From assembly GCA_002470135.1 (NCBI GenBank), contig DKNC01000067.1:18836-58438 (forward strand): a stretch of DNA of 39,603 bases, given 5' to 3'. Made by a program: the position numbers and the translations under genes. Every line of letters begins with the position of its first letter. Position 1 is the stretch's first letter. The DNA comes from Actinobacteria bacterium UBA7398 (lineage in GTDB: Bacteria; Actinomycetota; Actinomycetes; Nanopelagicales; Nanopelagicaceae). The notes below the pieces were generated by a model that was not told where the DNA came from, made no database searches, and saw nothing but the letters and a program-made list of their open reading frames with translations. Shown one piece after another: positions 7,396 through 15,353 of this stretch.

Positions 7396-8511
7396 ATGAG
7401 CGATGATTTCAAACCAGGTTTAGAAGGAGTAATAGCCTTTGAATCAGAGATCGCAGAGCCGGATAAAGAAGGTAGCGCGCTCCGTTATCGCGGTGTTGAT
7501 ATTGAAGATTTAGTTGGTCGAGTTTCATTTGGAAACGTATGGGGATTATTAGTTGATGATGAATTTAATCCAGGTTTGCCGAACGCCGAAAAATTTCCAT
7601 TACCAGTTCACTCTGGTGATGTGCGCGTAGATGTACAAGCTGCGATTTCAATGTTGGCACCTGCTTGGGGTTTAAAACCACTTTTAGATATTGATGACGC
7701 CGAAGCACGTAGCAATTTAGCGCGGGCCTCTGTAATGGTGCTTTCTTATTTAGCGCAAGCAGCCCGAGGTGTTGTGCTTCCTGCTGTCCCAGAATCTGAA
7801 ATAGATAAGGCACACACCGTCGTGGAACGAATGATGATTCGTTGGCGAGGCGAACCAGATCCACAGCATGTCAGAGCTGTCGATGCATATTTTGTTTCCG
7901 CGGCCGAACATGGAATGAATGCTTCAACATTTACCGCTCGCGTAATTGCATCAACTGGCGCAGATGTTGCAGCTGCACTTTCTGGCGCAATCGGCGCGAT
8001 GTCCGGCCCGTTGCATGGTGGCGCACCTTCGCGAGTACTTCACATGATTGAAGAAGTTGAAAAATCTGGAGATGCAACTGGATACGTAAAAGGATTATTA
8101 GATCGTCATGAACGGTTGATGGGATTTGGTCATCGGGTTTATCGCGCCGAAGATCCACGCGCTCGCACTTTGCGTCGCACTGCAAAAGAATTAAATGCAC
8201 CTCGTTATGAAGTTGCTGAAGCTTTGGAAAAAGCAGCGCTAAAAGAACTTCGCGAACGTCAACCAGATCGAGTACTTGAAACCAACGTTGAATTCTGGGC
8301 TGCAATTATTTTGGACTTTGCAGAAATTCCTTCGCACTTATTCACAACAATGTTCACTGCGGCACGTACTGCCGGTTGGTCGGCACATATATTGGAACAA
8401 AAGCGCACCGGCAGATTGATTCGGCCATCGGCTAGATATATCGGTAAGGGGCCCCGCAAACCTGAGGCAGTTCAGGGTTGGGATAACTCGGTACCAGGGG
8501 TTCATAACTAA
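7396..8511 (+). CDS. Citrate synthase (actinobacterial citrate synthase 2 type)
   Basis: This enzyme condenses oxaloacetate and acetyl-CoA to citrate at the entry of the TCA cycle. The 371-residue length and lack of an N-terminal NADH-binding domain fit the short Gram-positive or 'citrate synthase 2' form. Active-site His residues are seen in GPLHGGAPSRV and in the family signature GFGHRVYRAEDPRAR. At the position of the third catalytic residue, the motif NVEFWAAIILDF has Glu where GltA-type enzymes have Asp (NVDFYSG). RTAGWSAHILEQ precedes the Arg-rich end. The start at 7396 is fixed by a strong GGGAGG at 7382-7387 and is preferred over the in-frame TTG at 7381. It is divergent from pdxH, a pairing I recall from other actinobacteria. 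Confidence 0.95.
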   Translation: MSDDFKPGLEGVIAFESEIAEPDKEGSALRYRGVDIEDLVGRVSFGNVWGLLVDDEFNPGLPNAEKFPLPVHSGDVRVDVQAAISMLAPAWGLKPLLDIDDAEARSNLARASVMVLSYLAQAARGVVLPAVPESEIDKAHTVVERMMIRWRGEPDPQHVRAVDAYFVSAAEHGMNASTFTARVIASTGADVAAALSGAIGAMSGPLHGGAPSRVLHMIEEVEKSGDATGYVKGLLDRHERLMGFGHRVYRAEDPRARTLRRTAKELNAPRYEVAEALEKAALKELRERQPDRVLETNVEFWAAIILDFAEIPSHLFTTMFTAARTAGWSAHILEQKRTGRLIRPSARYIGKGPRKPEAVQGWDNSVPGVHN

Positions 8512-8533
8512 CCTCCGAATTTCAGCAATCACT

Positions 8534-8560
8534 CCTTTTATAACAATTTGATATAAAAGG
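8534..8560. repeat. Inverted repeat CCTTTTATA-N9-TATAAAAGG
   Basis: The nine-base arms (8534-8542 and 8552-8560) are perfect complements around a nine-base spacer. It begins 23 bases after the citrate synthase stop codon and lies about 30 bases before a candidate -35 box of the maltodextrin operon. It lacks the G+C-rich stem and T tract of a terminator, and the arm spacing of 18 bases puts the half-sites on nearly the same helix face, so an operator is possible. A weak terminator for citrate synthase is the alternative. Confidence 0.5.
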
Positions 8561-8591
8561 CATCAAATGACTGGCTCCGTGAGGGTCTGGC

Positions 8592-8621
8592 TTGGAATTA
8601 CTCGCCCGTTAGGGCTTAAAT
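8592..8621 (+). promoter_or_regulatory. Candidate promoter of the maltodextrin operon
   Basis: TTGGAA (8592-8597) and TTAAAT (8616-8621) are 18 bases apart and resemble -35 and -10 boxes. The spacer holds a short palindrome, GCCC-GTTA-GGGC (8604-8615), that could bind a repressor. An AGGAGA ribosome site follows at 8665-8670. No regulator gene lies in the operon. Confidence 0.4.
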
Positions 8622-8673
8622 GAACCATTGCCTTACCCCTCGTAATGGCAAATTAGATGAATTTAGGAGAAAA

Positions 8674-9939
8674 ATGCGCAACAGAAAATCCCTCAAGGCG
8701 TTAGCAGTTTCGCTAGCACTTGCAGTGAGCTTTGGTGTTTCGTTAACACCAGTGCACGCAGCAAGCACAGAAATTTTGGTTTGGGCCGATGAATCTCGTG
8801 GACCAAACTTAACTAAAGTAATTGCAGCAAAAAGCGATTGGGTTGCTGGATATAAAGTTGTTATCCGCACATTCTCAAGCTTCGATGCACTTAAGGCCGC
8901 TGTAGATGCTGCCACAGATCTAACTGGACCAGACATTATTGTTGGTGCAAATGACTGGGTACCAACCGGCGCAAAGAGCGGAAAACTTGCTCCAATTACA
9001 TTGACTGCTGCTGTTAAAGCACAATTCAATGCATCACAATTCTTCGATCTTTCCTATAAAGGAAAGCTTTATGGAATTCCACTAGATATTAATAACGTAG
9101 CGATGATCTACAACACCAAACTGGTGACAACTAAGCCAGCATCATTCGGCGACATGGTTACTTACTACAAGACAAATAAAGTTGCTAAGGGTCTAAAAGC
9201 CGGACTCTGTGTTGCTGGTGGCGGTATGTCATGGGGCGCGCATCAAGTATTTTCAGCGCTTGGTGCTGATGCATACATGATGAAGAAAGACGGCACTGTA
9301 AATTACGGGCAATCTTTCAACCCATCAGTATTTGGAAACAATGTAAAAACTTATTTACTTGATAGCAATATGAAGAGCAATGGTTTCTTCCCAGCAACAG
9401 ATACTGGATGTAAAGATAACTTCCTAGCCGGAACCGTTCCATTTGCTGTTATCGGTAACTGGGAATGGGCGGATTATGTTGCTAAAGGATTCACAATGAA
9501 CTTAATGCCAGTCCCAGGCGCAACTGCTGGAACTTACGGCAAGATGTTCGGTAGCGTGAGCGGCGCACTTCTTACTAGCTATGCGGCAAAGCACGGCACA
9601 GAAGCAGCAGCAAAGTCACTTCTTGTGAACTTCTTTGCATCAACAGCTGGCCAAGTCGCTTACCAAACTTATGAAAAGCGCCCACCTGCAGAAAAGGGTG
9701 CACAATCAAGCACAATTGTCACTGATGCTCAAAAGGGCTTCGGATCCGCAGCTTCACTTGCTGGTATTCCACAAATCGGTGCTTTCCTTAATAACAATAA
9801 GGGCGGTGCAAGCTATTGGGATTCAGCTCCAGCATATTGGACTGCAGTTCTAGTTGATGGAAAAGATCCAATTAAAGAAGCTCGTAAACTAGCTGCAATC
9901 TGGAAGACAAACGTAATTTCTGGCCAAGCAGATCTTTAA
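8674..9939 (+). CDS. malE: Maltose/maltodextrin-binding protein (extracytoplasmic, not a lipoprotein)
   Basis: This is the solute-binding protein of a family-1 sugar ABC importer, 421 residues. The start at 8674 has AGGAGA three bases upstream and is favoured over an in-frame ATG at 8620 that would put 18 hydrophilic residues before the signal peptide. The signal peptide has basic RNRKSLK, a hydrophobic core and a type I site near TPVHA-AST. There is no lipobox Cys, which is unusual for a monoderm binding protein. The mature part has typical MalE features: ILVWADE, GPDIIVGANDWVP, GKLAPI, YKGKLYGIPLDIN and AMIYNTKLV. It is followed by a strong hairpin and then malF, malG and an amylase, which supports alpha-glucan oligosaccharides as ligand. 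The exact chain-length preference cannot be read. Confidence 0.92.
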   Translation: MRNRKSLKALAVSLALAVSFGVSLTPVHAASTEILVWADESRGPNLTKVIAAKSDWVAGYKVVIRTFSSFDALKAAVDAATDLTGPDIIVGANDWVPTGAKSGKLAPITLTAAVKAQFNASQFFDLSYKGKLYGIPLDINNVAMIYNTKLVTTKPASFGDMVTYYKTNKVAKGLKAGLCVAGGGMSWGAHQVFSALGADAYMMKKDGTVNYGQSFNPSVFGNNVKTYLLDSNMKSNGFFPATDTGCKDNFLAGTVPFAVIGNWEWADYVAKGFTMNLMPVPGATAGTYGKMFGSVSGALLTSYAAKHGTEAAAKSLLVNFFASTAGQVAYQTYEKRPPAEKGAQSSTIVTDAQKGFGSAASLAGIPQIGAFLNNNKGGASYWDSAPAYWTAVLVDGKDPIKEARKLAAIWKTNVISGQADL

Positions 9940-9975
9940 TAGGTCGCTAAGTTAGAAGTTAAGTAAGTTGATTAG

Positions 9976-10008
9976 AGAGTATGGGCGGGGATTCCCCGCC
10001 CATACTCT
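9976..10008 (+). terminator. Strong hairpin between malE and malF
   Basis: A perfect 15-base stem (9976-9990 with 9994-10008, core ATGGGCGGGG / CCCCGCCCAT) closes on a three-base ATT loop and is followed by the T-rich TTCTTATT. It lies 36 bases after the malE stop codon and 44 before malF. In sugar ABC operons such a hairpin often protects or partly terminates the binding-protein message, so that this protein is made in excess over the permeases. Confidence 0.85.
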
Positions 10009-10052
10009 TTCTTATTAAACCTAAATTTTAATTAAGGTGGAATCAAAAAGCG

Positions 10053-11594
10053 ATGGTTGCCTTCTTTCGAGGTAAATTAGCCTTTGCTTTTAAGGCCGTA
10101 TTATTAGCTGGAATCTCTGCGCTACTAGTTTTATTGCTGATAAGTGCCTTAGGTCAAAAACAATATGCCATCGGAATATTTTTAATACTAGTCGTAATTG
10201 GACTAAACTTTACTTACTTAACTAAAGTTTCAATTCCACTTAAATTCTTTTACCCAGGGTTAATTTTCCTACTTGGATTTGTGGTTGCGCCAATTGTTTT
10301 TACTTTGACAATGTCTACTTATAATTATAAAACTGGAAATTATATCGGCAAAACTGAAGCTATAACCCAGATTCAAAAATTAGCAATCGAACCTGACGCA
10401 AGTGGTTCGACATTCGACATAATTGTAGGCAAATACAACGGTACAGAATCTGCCATCTTGGCCTCCGACACCGTAAAAAAACAATATTTTATTTCAACTT
10501 ATGACAAGAGAATAGATTTAAATGTTACTGATATAAAAGTAAATGAGTATCAAGTCGCTACGGAAGCTTCTAATTTTAAAGCTTTAGCTGATGCCGAATT
10601 AGCTGGCGCCGATAAATTGCTTTCTACAAGCAGGTTCTTCTACACCTCGGAATTTTTTATAGCCTTAGAAGGGTTTGACGTTGGCGCGCTTTATCGCCAA
10701 AAATTGAATTTCTTAGCTAATCAAGACGCGTTTCAAAACATCGCTACTGGTGCAATTTATAAAGATAACGGTAAAGGTAATTACGCAAATGTAGATGTTC
10801 CTGGTGAAATCTTAGAACCCGGCTGGCGTGCGCCGGTTTGGTTTGAAAATTACAGCAAACTATTTCTAGATCCAAAAGTGCGGGAACCACTTATTCGAGT
10901 TTTCATCTGGACTGTAGTTTTTGCAGTATCAAGTGTTTTAACTTCTTTCGCATTTGGTCTATTGCTGGCGCTTGCACTTAATAAGCCGATACGAGGCCGA
11001 CGGATTTATCGTTCAATTTTGATTTTGCCTTATGCAATGCCAAGCGTTATGAGTATTTTGATTTGGGGCGGTATGTTTAATACCGAGTTTGGTGCCATCA
11101 ATCAATTACTTGGTACGGATATTGCTTGGTTTCAAAGCGTAACTTTTGCAAGAGTTGCAGTAATTGTGGTAAATCTCTGGCTGGGATTTCCATATTTTTA
11201 TTTAGTTTCTAGCGGTGCGTTGCAAGCCATTCCATCGGAGTTAAACGAAGCGGCCGCAATCGATGGCGCATCCCCGCGCCAAATTTTTTCAAAGATTACC
11301 TTGCCGCTTTTACTTAGAATTCTTTCGCCGCTTTTGATCGCATCTTTTGCCTTTAATTTCAATAACTTTAATCTAATTTATCTATTAACCGGTGGTGGCC
11401 CTAAGAGCACTCTGGATGGCGATATCGCTGGCGCTACCGATATTTTAATTAGCTATACCTATCAAATTGCATTTGGTTCGTTTACCCAAGATCTTGGTCT
11501 AGCCAGTGCAATCTCGGTCGTAATCTTCTTGTTGGTGGCATCAATTTCACTTTACGGAATTCGTAAATCTAAAGTGTTAGAGAGTTTTGTATGA
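10053..11594 (+). CDS. malF: Maltodextrin ABC permease MalF with large P2-type loop
   Basis: This 513-residue permease matches enteric MalF in length and layout, not the roughly 300-residue MalF of most actinobacteria. Three N-terminal helices (about residues 6-28, 32-50 and 62-88) are followed by an extracytoplasmic loop of some 170 residues (about 90-275). The core permease then begins at RVFIWTVVFAV. That core closely resembles E. coli MalF: ILPYAMPSVMSILIW, VNLWLGFPYFY, the EAA motif EAAAIDGASPRQIFSKITLPLL, then IASFAFNFNNFNLIYLLTGGGP. The EAA loop contacts the ATPase, which is not encoded here. AAGGTGG at 10034-10040 may be a distant ribosome site. It overlaps malG by four bases. Confidence 0.95.
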   Translation: MVAFFRGKLAFAFKAVLLAGISALLVLLLISALGQKQYAIGIFLILVVIGLNFTYLTKVSIPLKFFYPGLIFLLGFVVAPIVFTLTMSTYNYKTGNYIGKTEAITQIQKLAIEPDASGSTFDIIVGKYNGTESAILASDTVKKQYFISTYDKRIDLNVTDIKVNEYQVATEASNFKALADAELAGADKLLSTSRFFYTSEFFIALEGFDVGALYRQKLNFLANQDAFQNIATGAIYKDNGKGNYANVDVPGEILEPGWRAPVWFENYSKLFLDPKVREPLIRVFIWTVVFAVSSVLTSFAFGLLLALALNKPIRGRRIYRSILILPYAMPSVMSILIWGGMFNTEFGAINQLLGTDIAWFQSVTFARVAVIVVNLWLGFPYFYLVSSGALQAIPSELNEAAAIDGASPRQIFSKITLPLLLRILSPLLIASFAFNFNNFNLIYLLTGGGPKSTLDGDIAGATDILISYTYQIAFGSFTQDLGLASAISVVIFLLVASISLYGIRKSKVLESFV

Positions 11595-12442
11595 TGAAGT
11601 GGCTACGCGAGAATTTATGGCGCCATGTTGTTGGTATTTTTATGGTTCTCTTTGCCATTTTTCCGCTTTATTTAGTAGTTATTTCTTCAATAAACCCAAG
11701 CGGAAGCCTGCAAGTAACTTCTTTTATTCCTAGAGAGTTCTCTTGGAAGAACTATCAGATGCTTTTTAATGATCCGACGATTCCTTACCTAACTTGGATG
11801 AAGAACTCTCTCGTTATCTCAGTATCTGTTGCGCTTTTATCAGTGGTCATAAGCGCTTCTTCTGCCTTTGCTTTTAGTCGATTGAAATTTAAAGGTAAGA
11901 AATCTGGAATTCAATTATTACTTTTGATCCAAATGTTCCCAGCGATTTTAGCGTTATCTGCAGTTTATGTGATCATGGAACGGGTGGCGGTATTTGCACC
12001 ACACTTCGGGTTAGGAACCCAACCGGGCTTACTATTGGTATATCTCGGCGGTGCGATGGGTGTAAATATCTGGTTATTAAAAGGTTTTGTTGATTCCATC
12101 CCGGCTGAACTAGATGAAGCTGCAAAAATTGATGGCGCAAGTGCAATGCAAACATACTGGTTGATTTTTGTACCGTTGGCTGCGCCAGTTCTTGCGGTAG
12201 TTTCACTCTTAAGTTTTATTGGAACGTTTAACGAATTCATTTTAGCTCGACTCTTCTTGGTGGATATGGGTAGTAGAACTATCGCTGTTGGTCTTCAAGG
12301 ATTTATCGGCGGTCAATACTCACAGAATTGGGGTCCGTTCGCTGCCGGATCTCTAATCGCATCAGTTCCAATTGTCATTATTTTCTTATCGTTACAAAAA
12401 TACATCATTAGTGGTTTAACTGCAGGATCTGTAAAAGGATGA
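11591..12442 (+). CDS. malG: Maltodextrin ABC permease MalG
   Basis: This is the second membrane subunit of the importer, with 283 residues and about six helices. Landmarks shared with E. coli MalG are IFPLYLVVISSINPSGSL, the segment FSRLKFKGKKSG, IQMFPAILALSAVYVIM, the EAA motif LDEAAKIDGASAMQTYWLIFVPLA, and the identical-style C-terminus SGLTAGSVKG, which in E. coli reaches into the sugar-binding cavity of the maltose-binding protein. It starts inside the malF stop region (ATGATGA, ATG at 11591 or 11594), so translation is coupled. It ends in an ATGA overlap with the amylase gene. Confidence 0.95.
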   Translation: MMKWLRENLWRHVVGIFMVLFAIFPLYLVVISSINPSGSLQVTSFIPREFSWKNYQMLFNDPTIPYLTWMKNSLVISVSVALLSVVISASSAFAFSRLKFKGKKSGIQLLLLIQMFPAILALSAVYVIMERVAVFAPHFGLGTQPGLLLVYLGGAMGVNIWLLKGFVDSIPAELDEAAKIDGASAMQTYWLIFVPLAAPVLAVVSLLSFIGTFNEFILARLFLVDMGSRTIAVGLQGFIGGQYSQNWGPFAAGSLIASVPIVIIFLSLQKYIISGLTAGSVKG

Positions 12443-14529
12443 TAAGAAAGAGTTTTATTGTTTCACTGATTGTAACTATTTTTATGGGGTTATCAATTTC
12501 GAATACTCCAGCAGCAACAGATTTGGGTTTAAATCGTGATTTTAAAACTGAAATGATTTATTTTGCGATGATTGATCGTTTTTCAAATGGCAATAGCAAA
12601 AACGACCTTGGCGGATATAAAGATGTTAGAACTAGCTCCGGATATGACCCTTACGACACTGCTTTTTACCATGGCGGGGATATTCAGGGCTTGAGCGATA
12701 AATTGGAATATATAAAATCATTAGGTTTCACTGCGCTTTGGATAACCCCAGTTTTCCGAAATATCCCAGTCGGTGTGGATGGGAAAAGCGCCGCCTATCA
12801 TGGTTATGCAATTGCAGGATTCGATCAAATTGATTCGCATCTAGGAACCATGGCAGAGTTCAAAGCATTTGTAGCGAAAGCGCATTTACTTGGTTTAAAA
12901 GTAGTTTTAGATATTGTAACTAATCACACTGCAGATGTAATTAGTTACAAAGAGAATTATGATTATCTCTACTTATCTGAAAAACCTTACAAAACTTCAA
13001 ACGGTAAAGTATTTGATATTGTGAAATTAGCTGGGACCTCTAAATTTCCGACTGCTAGCCAATTAAGTGCAAAAACCAGTTTCCCAAAAACCGCCGTGGT
13101 AAGTAAAGCAATGGCAAATATTAAGAGCCCAGCTTGGTTAAATGATGTTCGGCTATATCACAATCGCGGTAAATCAACATTCCAAGGTGAGTCTGGTCGA
13201 TTTGGTGATTTTTATGGGTTCGACGACATCATGACGGAATCGCCACAAGTTGTAAAAGGATTTATTGATATTTATTCTAAATGGATTTCGAGTACTGGAG
13301 TAGATGGTTTCCGAATCGATACTGCGCGCCATGTTAATGAAGCTTTTTGGCAAGCATTTATTCCAAGCATAAAAGCGCAAGCGCTTGCTAGCGGCAAGCA
13401 AGATTTCCCAATGTGGGGTGAAGTTTATGATTCGAGCCCTGAAACTTTGGAGTATTGGGCAAGATACGGTGGATTTACCGAGTTATTAGATTTCCCAGTG
13501 CAGGATCGAATGTTGAAGTTCATTACTTCAGGCGCTGCAAATCAGTTAGCTACTTTGTTAAATTCAGACGATCAATACTCAACCGCCACCGTTGATCCAA
13601 GAAATTTTGGAATTTTCTTAGGCAATCACGACATGGGGCGAATTGGTGGCTTTATCGGTGGAAATGTGAATTCAGAGTCAGCGTTATTGCGCGATCAAAT
13701 GGCACATGCACTGCTCTTCACTATGCGTGGCGTTCCGATTGTTTATTACGGTGATGAATTTGGCCTAATGGGGGATAGCGATAAAGAAGCTCGTCAAGAT
13801 TTATTCGTAACTTTGGTAGATCGATGGCGTAAACAACAGCGAATTGGTGGCGAACCAATTGGAATGGGTAAGAGCAGTTTTGATACAACTAATCCACTCC
13901 AACAAACGATCCGAGAGCTGACAAAGCTGCACGCTTCCTCAAGCGCTTTCTCAGCAGGCGCAATAAAAATTAGAATTGCCGAGAATGGCCTCTTGGTTTT
14001 TAGTCGCTTTGATTTAGATACCGGCAAAGAATATTTAATGACATTTAATAGTTCTGATGCAGCGCTTATCGGAAGTTTTGATTCTGATTTTCTTTCAAAT
14101 AAGTGGGAGAAAATACTTGGCGATGGCACAGTTTCGACGACTGCAAAATCAATGAAAATTACCGTACCTGCTTATGGTTGGGGCGTATTTCTTTCAGAAA
14201 TGATAAAAAGTGCAGTTACGCCTGAAGTCAGAATGAATAAGCCAACGCGGAATCCAATGTTGCGAGACCGCTTTAATTTAGAAGCAACGATTGCCCGGGC
14301 TGATATTGCAGAAGTCCAATTTCAATATAAAGACGGAGCAACTTGGAAAAGTTTAGGTACGGACACTTCCCCGACCTTTAAGAGCGAGATCGATACCGCC
14401 GGACTTTATCGAGTCTTCCCGCTAATTTCTGATATCAAATGGTCAACCAATACTGAGTTTAGAGCAGTAGCTTTCTTTGCAGGTGGAGTTGAAACTAAAT
14501 CTGAAACTTTCTTATTTGCTAAGCCATAG
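12439..14529 (+). CDS. Secreted GH13 alpha-amylase / neopullulanase-like enzyme
   Basis: This 696-residue enzyme hydrolyses alpha-1,4-glucans outside the cell. Residues 1-26 form a signal peptide with a type I cleavage site near NTPAA. The (beta/alpha)8 barrel carries the four GH13 regions: DIVTNH (158-163), GFRIDTARH (290-298, nucleophile D294), MWGEVYD (325-331, acid/base E328) and LGNHDMGR (394-401, D398). A beta domain and a C-terminal Ig-like sandwich (about 590-696) follow. It overlaps malG by ATGA, so enzyme and importer are one transcript: the enzyme shortens polymers and the transporter takes up the products. Whether it prefers starch, glycogen, pullulan or cyclodextrin cannot be decided. 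Its 3' end overlaps the convergent esterase gene by 18 bases. Confidence 0.93.
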   Translation: MIRKSFIVSLIVTIFMGLSISNTPAATDLGLNRDFKTEMIYFAMIDRFSNGNSKNDLGGYKDVRTSSGYDPYDTAFYHGGDIQGLSDKLEYIKSLGFTALWITPVFRNIPVGVDGKSAAYHGYAIAGFDQIDSHLGTMAEFKAFVAKAHLLGLKVVLDIVTNHTADVISYKENYDYLYLSEKPYKTSNGKVFDIVKLAGTSKFPTASQLSAKTSFPKTAVVSKAMANIKSPAWLNDVRLYHNRGKSTFQGESGRFGDFYGFDDIMTESPQVVKGFIDIYSKWISSTGVDGFRIDTARHVNEAFWQAFIPSIKAQALASGKQDFPMWGEVYDSSPETLEYWARYGGFTELLDFPVQDRMLKFITSGAANQLATLLNSDDQYSTATVDPRNFGIFLGNHDMGRIGGFIGGNVNSESALLRDQMAHALLFTMRGVPIVYYGDEFGLMGDSDKEARQDLFVTLVDRWRKQQRIGGEPIGMGKSSFDTTNPLQQTIRELTKLHASSSAFSAGAIKIRIAENGLLVFSRFDLDTGKEYLMTFNSSDAALIGSFDSDFLSNKWEKILGDGTVSTTAKSMKITVPAYGWGVFLSEMIKSAVTPEVRMNKPTRNPMLRDRFNLEATIARADIAEVQFQYKDGATWKSLGTDTSPTFKSEIDTAGLYRVFPLISDIKWSTNTEFRAVAFFAGGVETKSETFLFAKP

Positions 14530-15336
14530 TTTTAATGCAGTTGGTAGATATTTAGCCCAAGCTTTCTCGTTATGTCCAGTTCTCTCATAAACTTTGCTTT
14601 CAAAGTCACGATGTAAGTGATAGCCATTCTTAAGCATTAGTTCATCAGCCAAATCCTGAAATGGCTTATATTCTCGATCTAAACCTTTTGTACCTCGGCT
14701 CATCCAAATTTTATGATTACCCGGCTTGGGAAGTGCATTGATTAGCGATTCAACCAATGGCTTTCCACCAATACTCCAATGCGGTGAAAATGCCAGAGCG
14801 GTCCGATAAAGATCGGGTCTTCGAGCAACGCCATTAAGTGTTGCTAACCCACCCATGCTAGATCCAATCATTGCGGTATTTACCGGGTTAGCTTGAAAAT
14901 TAAATTCAGCTGAAATTGCAGGAATGATTTGATCAGCAATTAAATCTAAGTATGCATTCCCATTTAGTTTCTCTAATGGAATTTTAACTTTGGTTGAAGG
15001 AGTTACCTCTATGCCAGATTGGAATATATCTTGTGGCGAGAGATCTAAAGCCCGACCCCATGGTTCTTTCTTTGTGCCGCTATGAAATACTGCAATGATC
15101 AATGGGGGCGTGATTCCTAAATCTTCCGAAACTCGAATGGCTGATTGCGCCATCTCCCAAGTCTTATTCTTATGCGTTGAAGTATGGCCATCGAAAACAT
15201 TATGACCATCGTGCGCAACCAATAAATAATTGGTAGCTTTTTCCGGAGCCCAATAATCGACAGTTCGATCTTCAATGATAACTCGGGTGACCCATCCCGG
15301 AACGCCTCGGATTTGGAAGCGCTTTATTCTCTCCAT
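14512..15336 (-). CDS. Fes-like / esterase D family alpha/beta hydrolase
   Basis: This 274-residue protein belongs to the putative esterase family (PF00756) that includes enterochelin esterases and mycolyltransferases. The nucleophile is Ser160 in the elbow GSSMGG, and H255 in ERTGHNEKAW is the likely catalytic His. The segments YLLVAHDGHNVFD and FSPHWSIGG are typical of the Fes-like branch. No signal peptide is seen, so it should be cytoplasmic. The ATG at 15336 (MERIKRFQIRG) is chosen because the longer frame runs through the photolyase start region and adds sequence unlike the family. Its start is 17 bases from the divergent photolyase ATG. Substrate is unknown; a sugar or siderophore ester is possible. 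Confidence 0.85.
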   Translation of the reverse strand: MERIKRFQIRGVPGWVTRVIIEDRTVDYWAPEKATNYLLVAHDGHNVFDGHTSTHKNKTWEMAQSAIRVSEDLGITPPLIIAVFHSGTKKEPWGRALDLSPQDIFQSGIEVTPSTKVKIPLEKLNGNAYLDLIADQIIPAISAEFNFQANPVNTAMIGSSMGGLATLNGVARRPDLYRTALAFSPHWSIGGKPLVESLINALPKPGNHKIWMSRGTKGLDREYKPFQDLADELMLKNGYHLHRDFESKVYERTGHNEKAWAKYLPTALKLWLSK

Positions 15337-15353
15337 GATGGTTGAATCATGCC

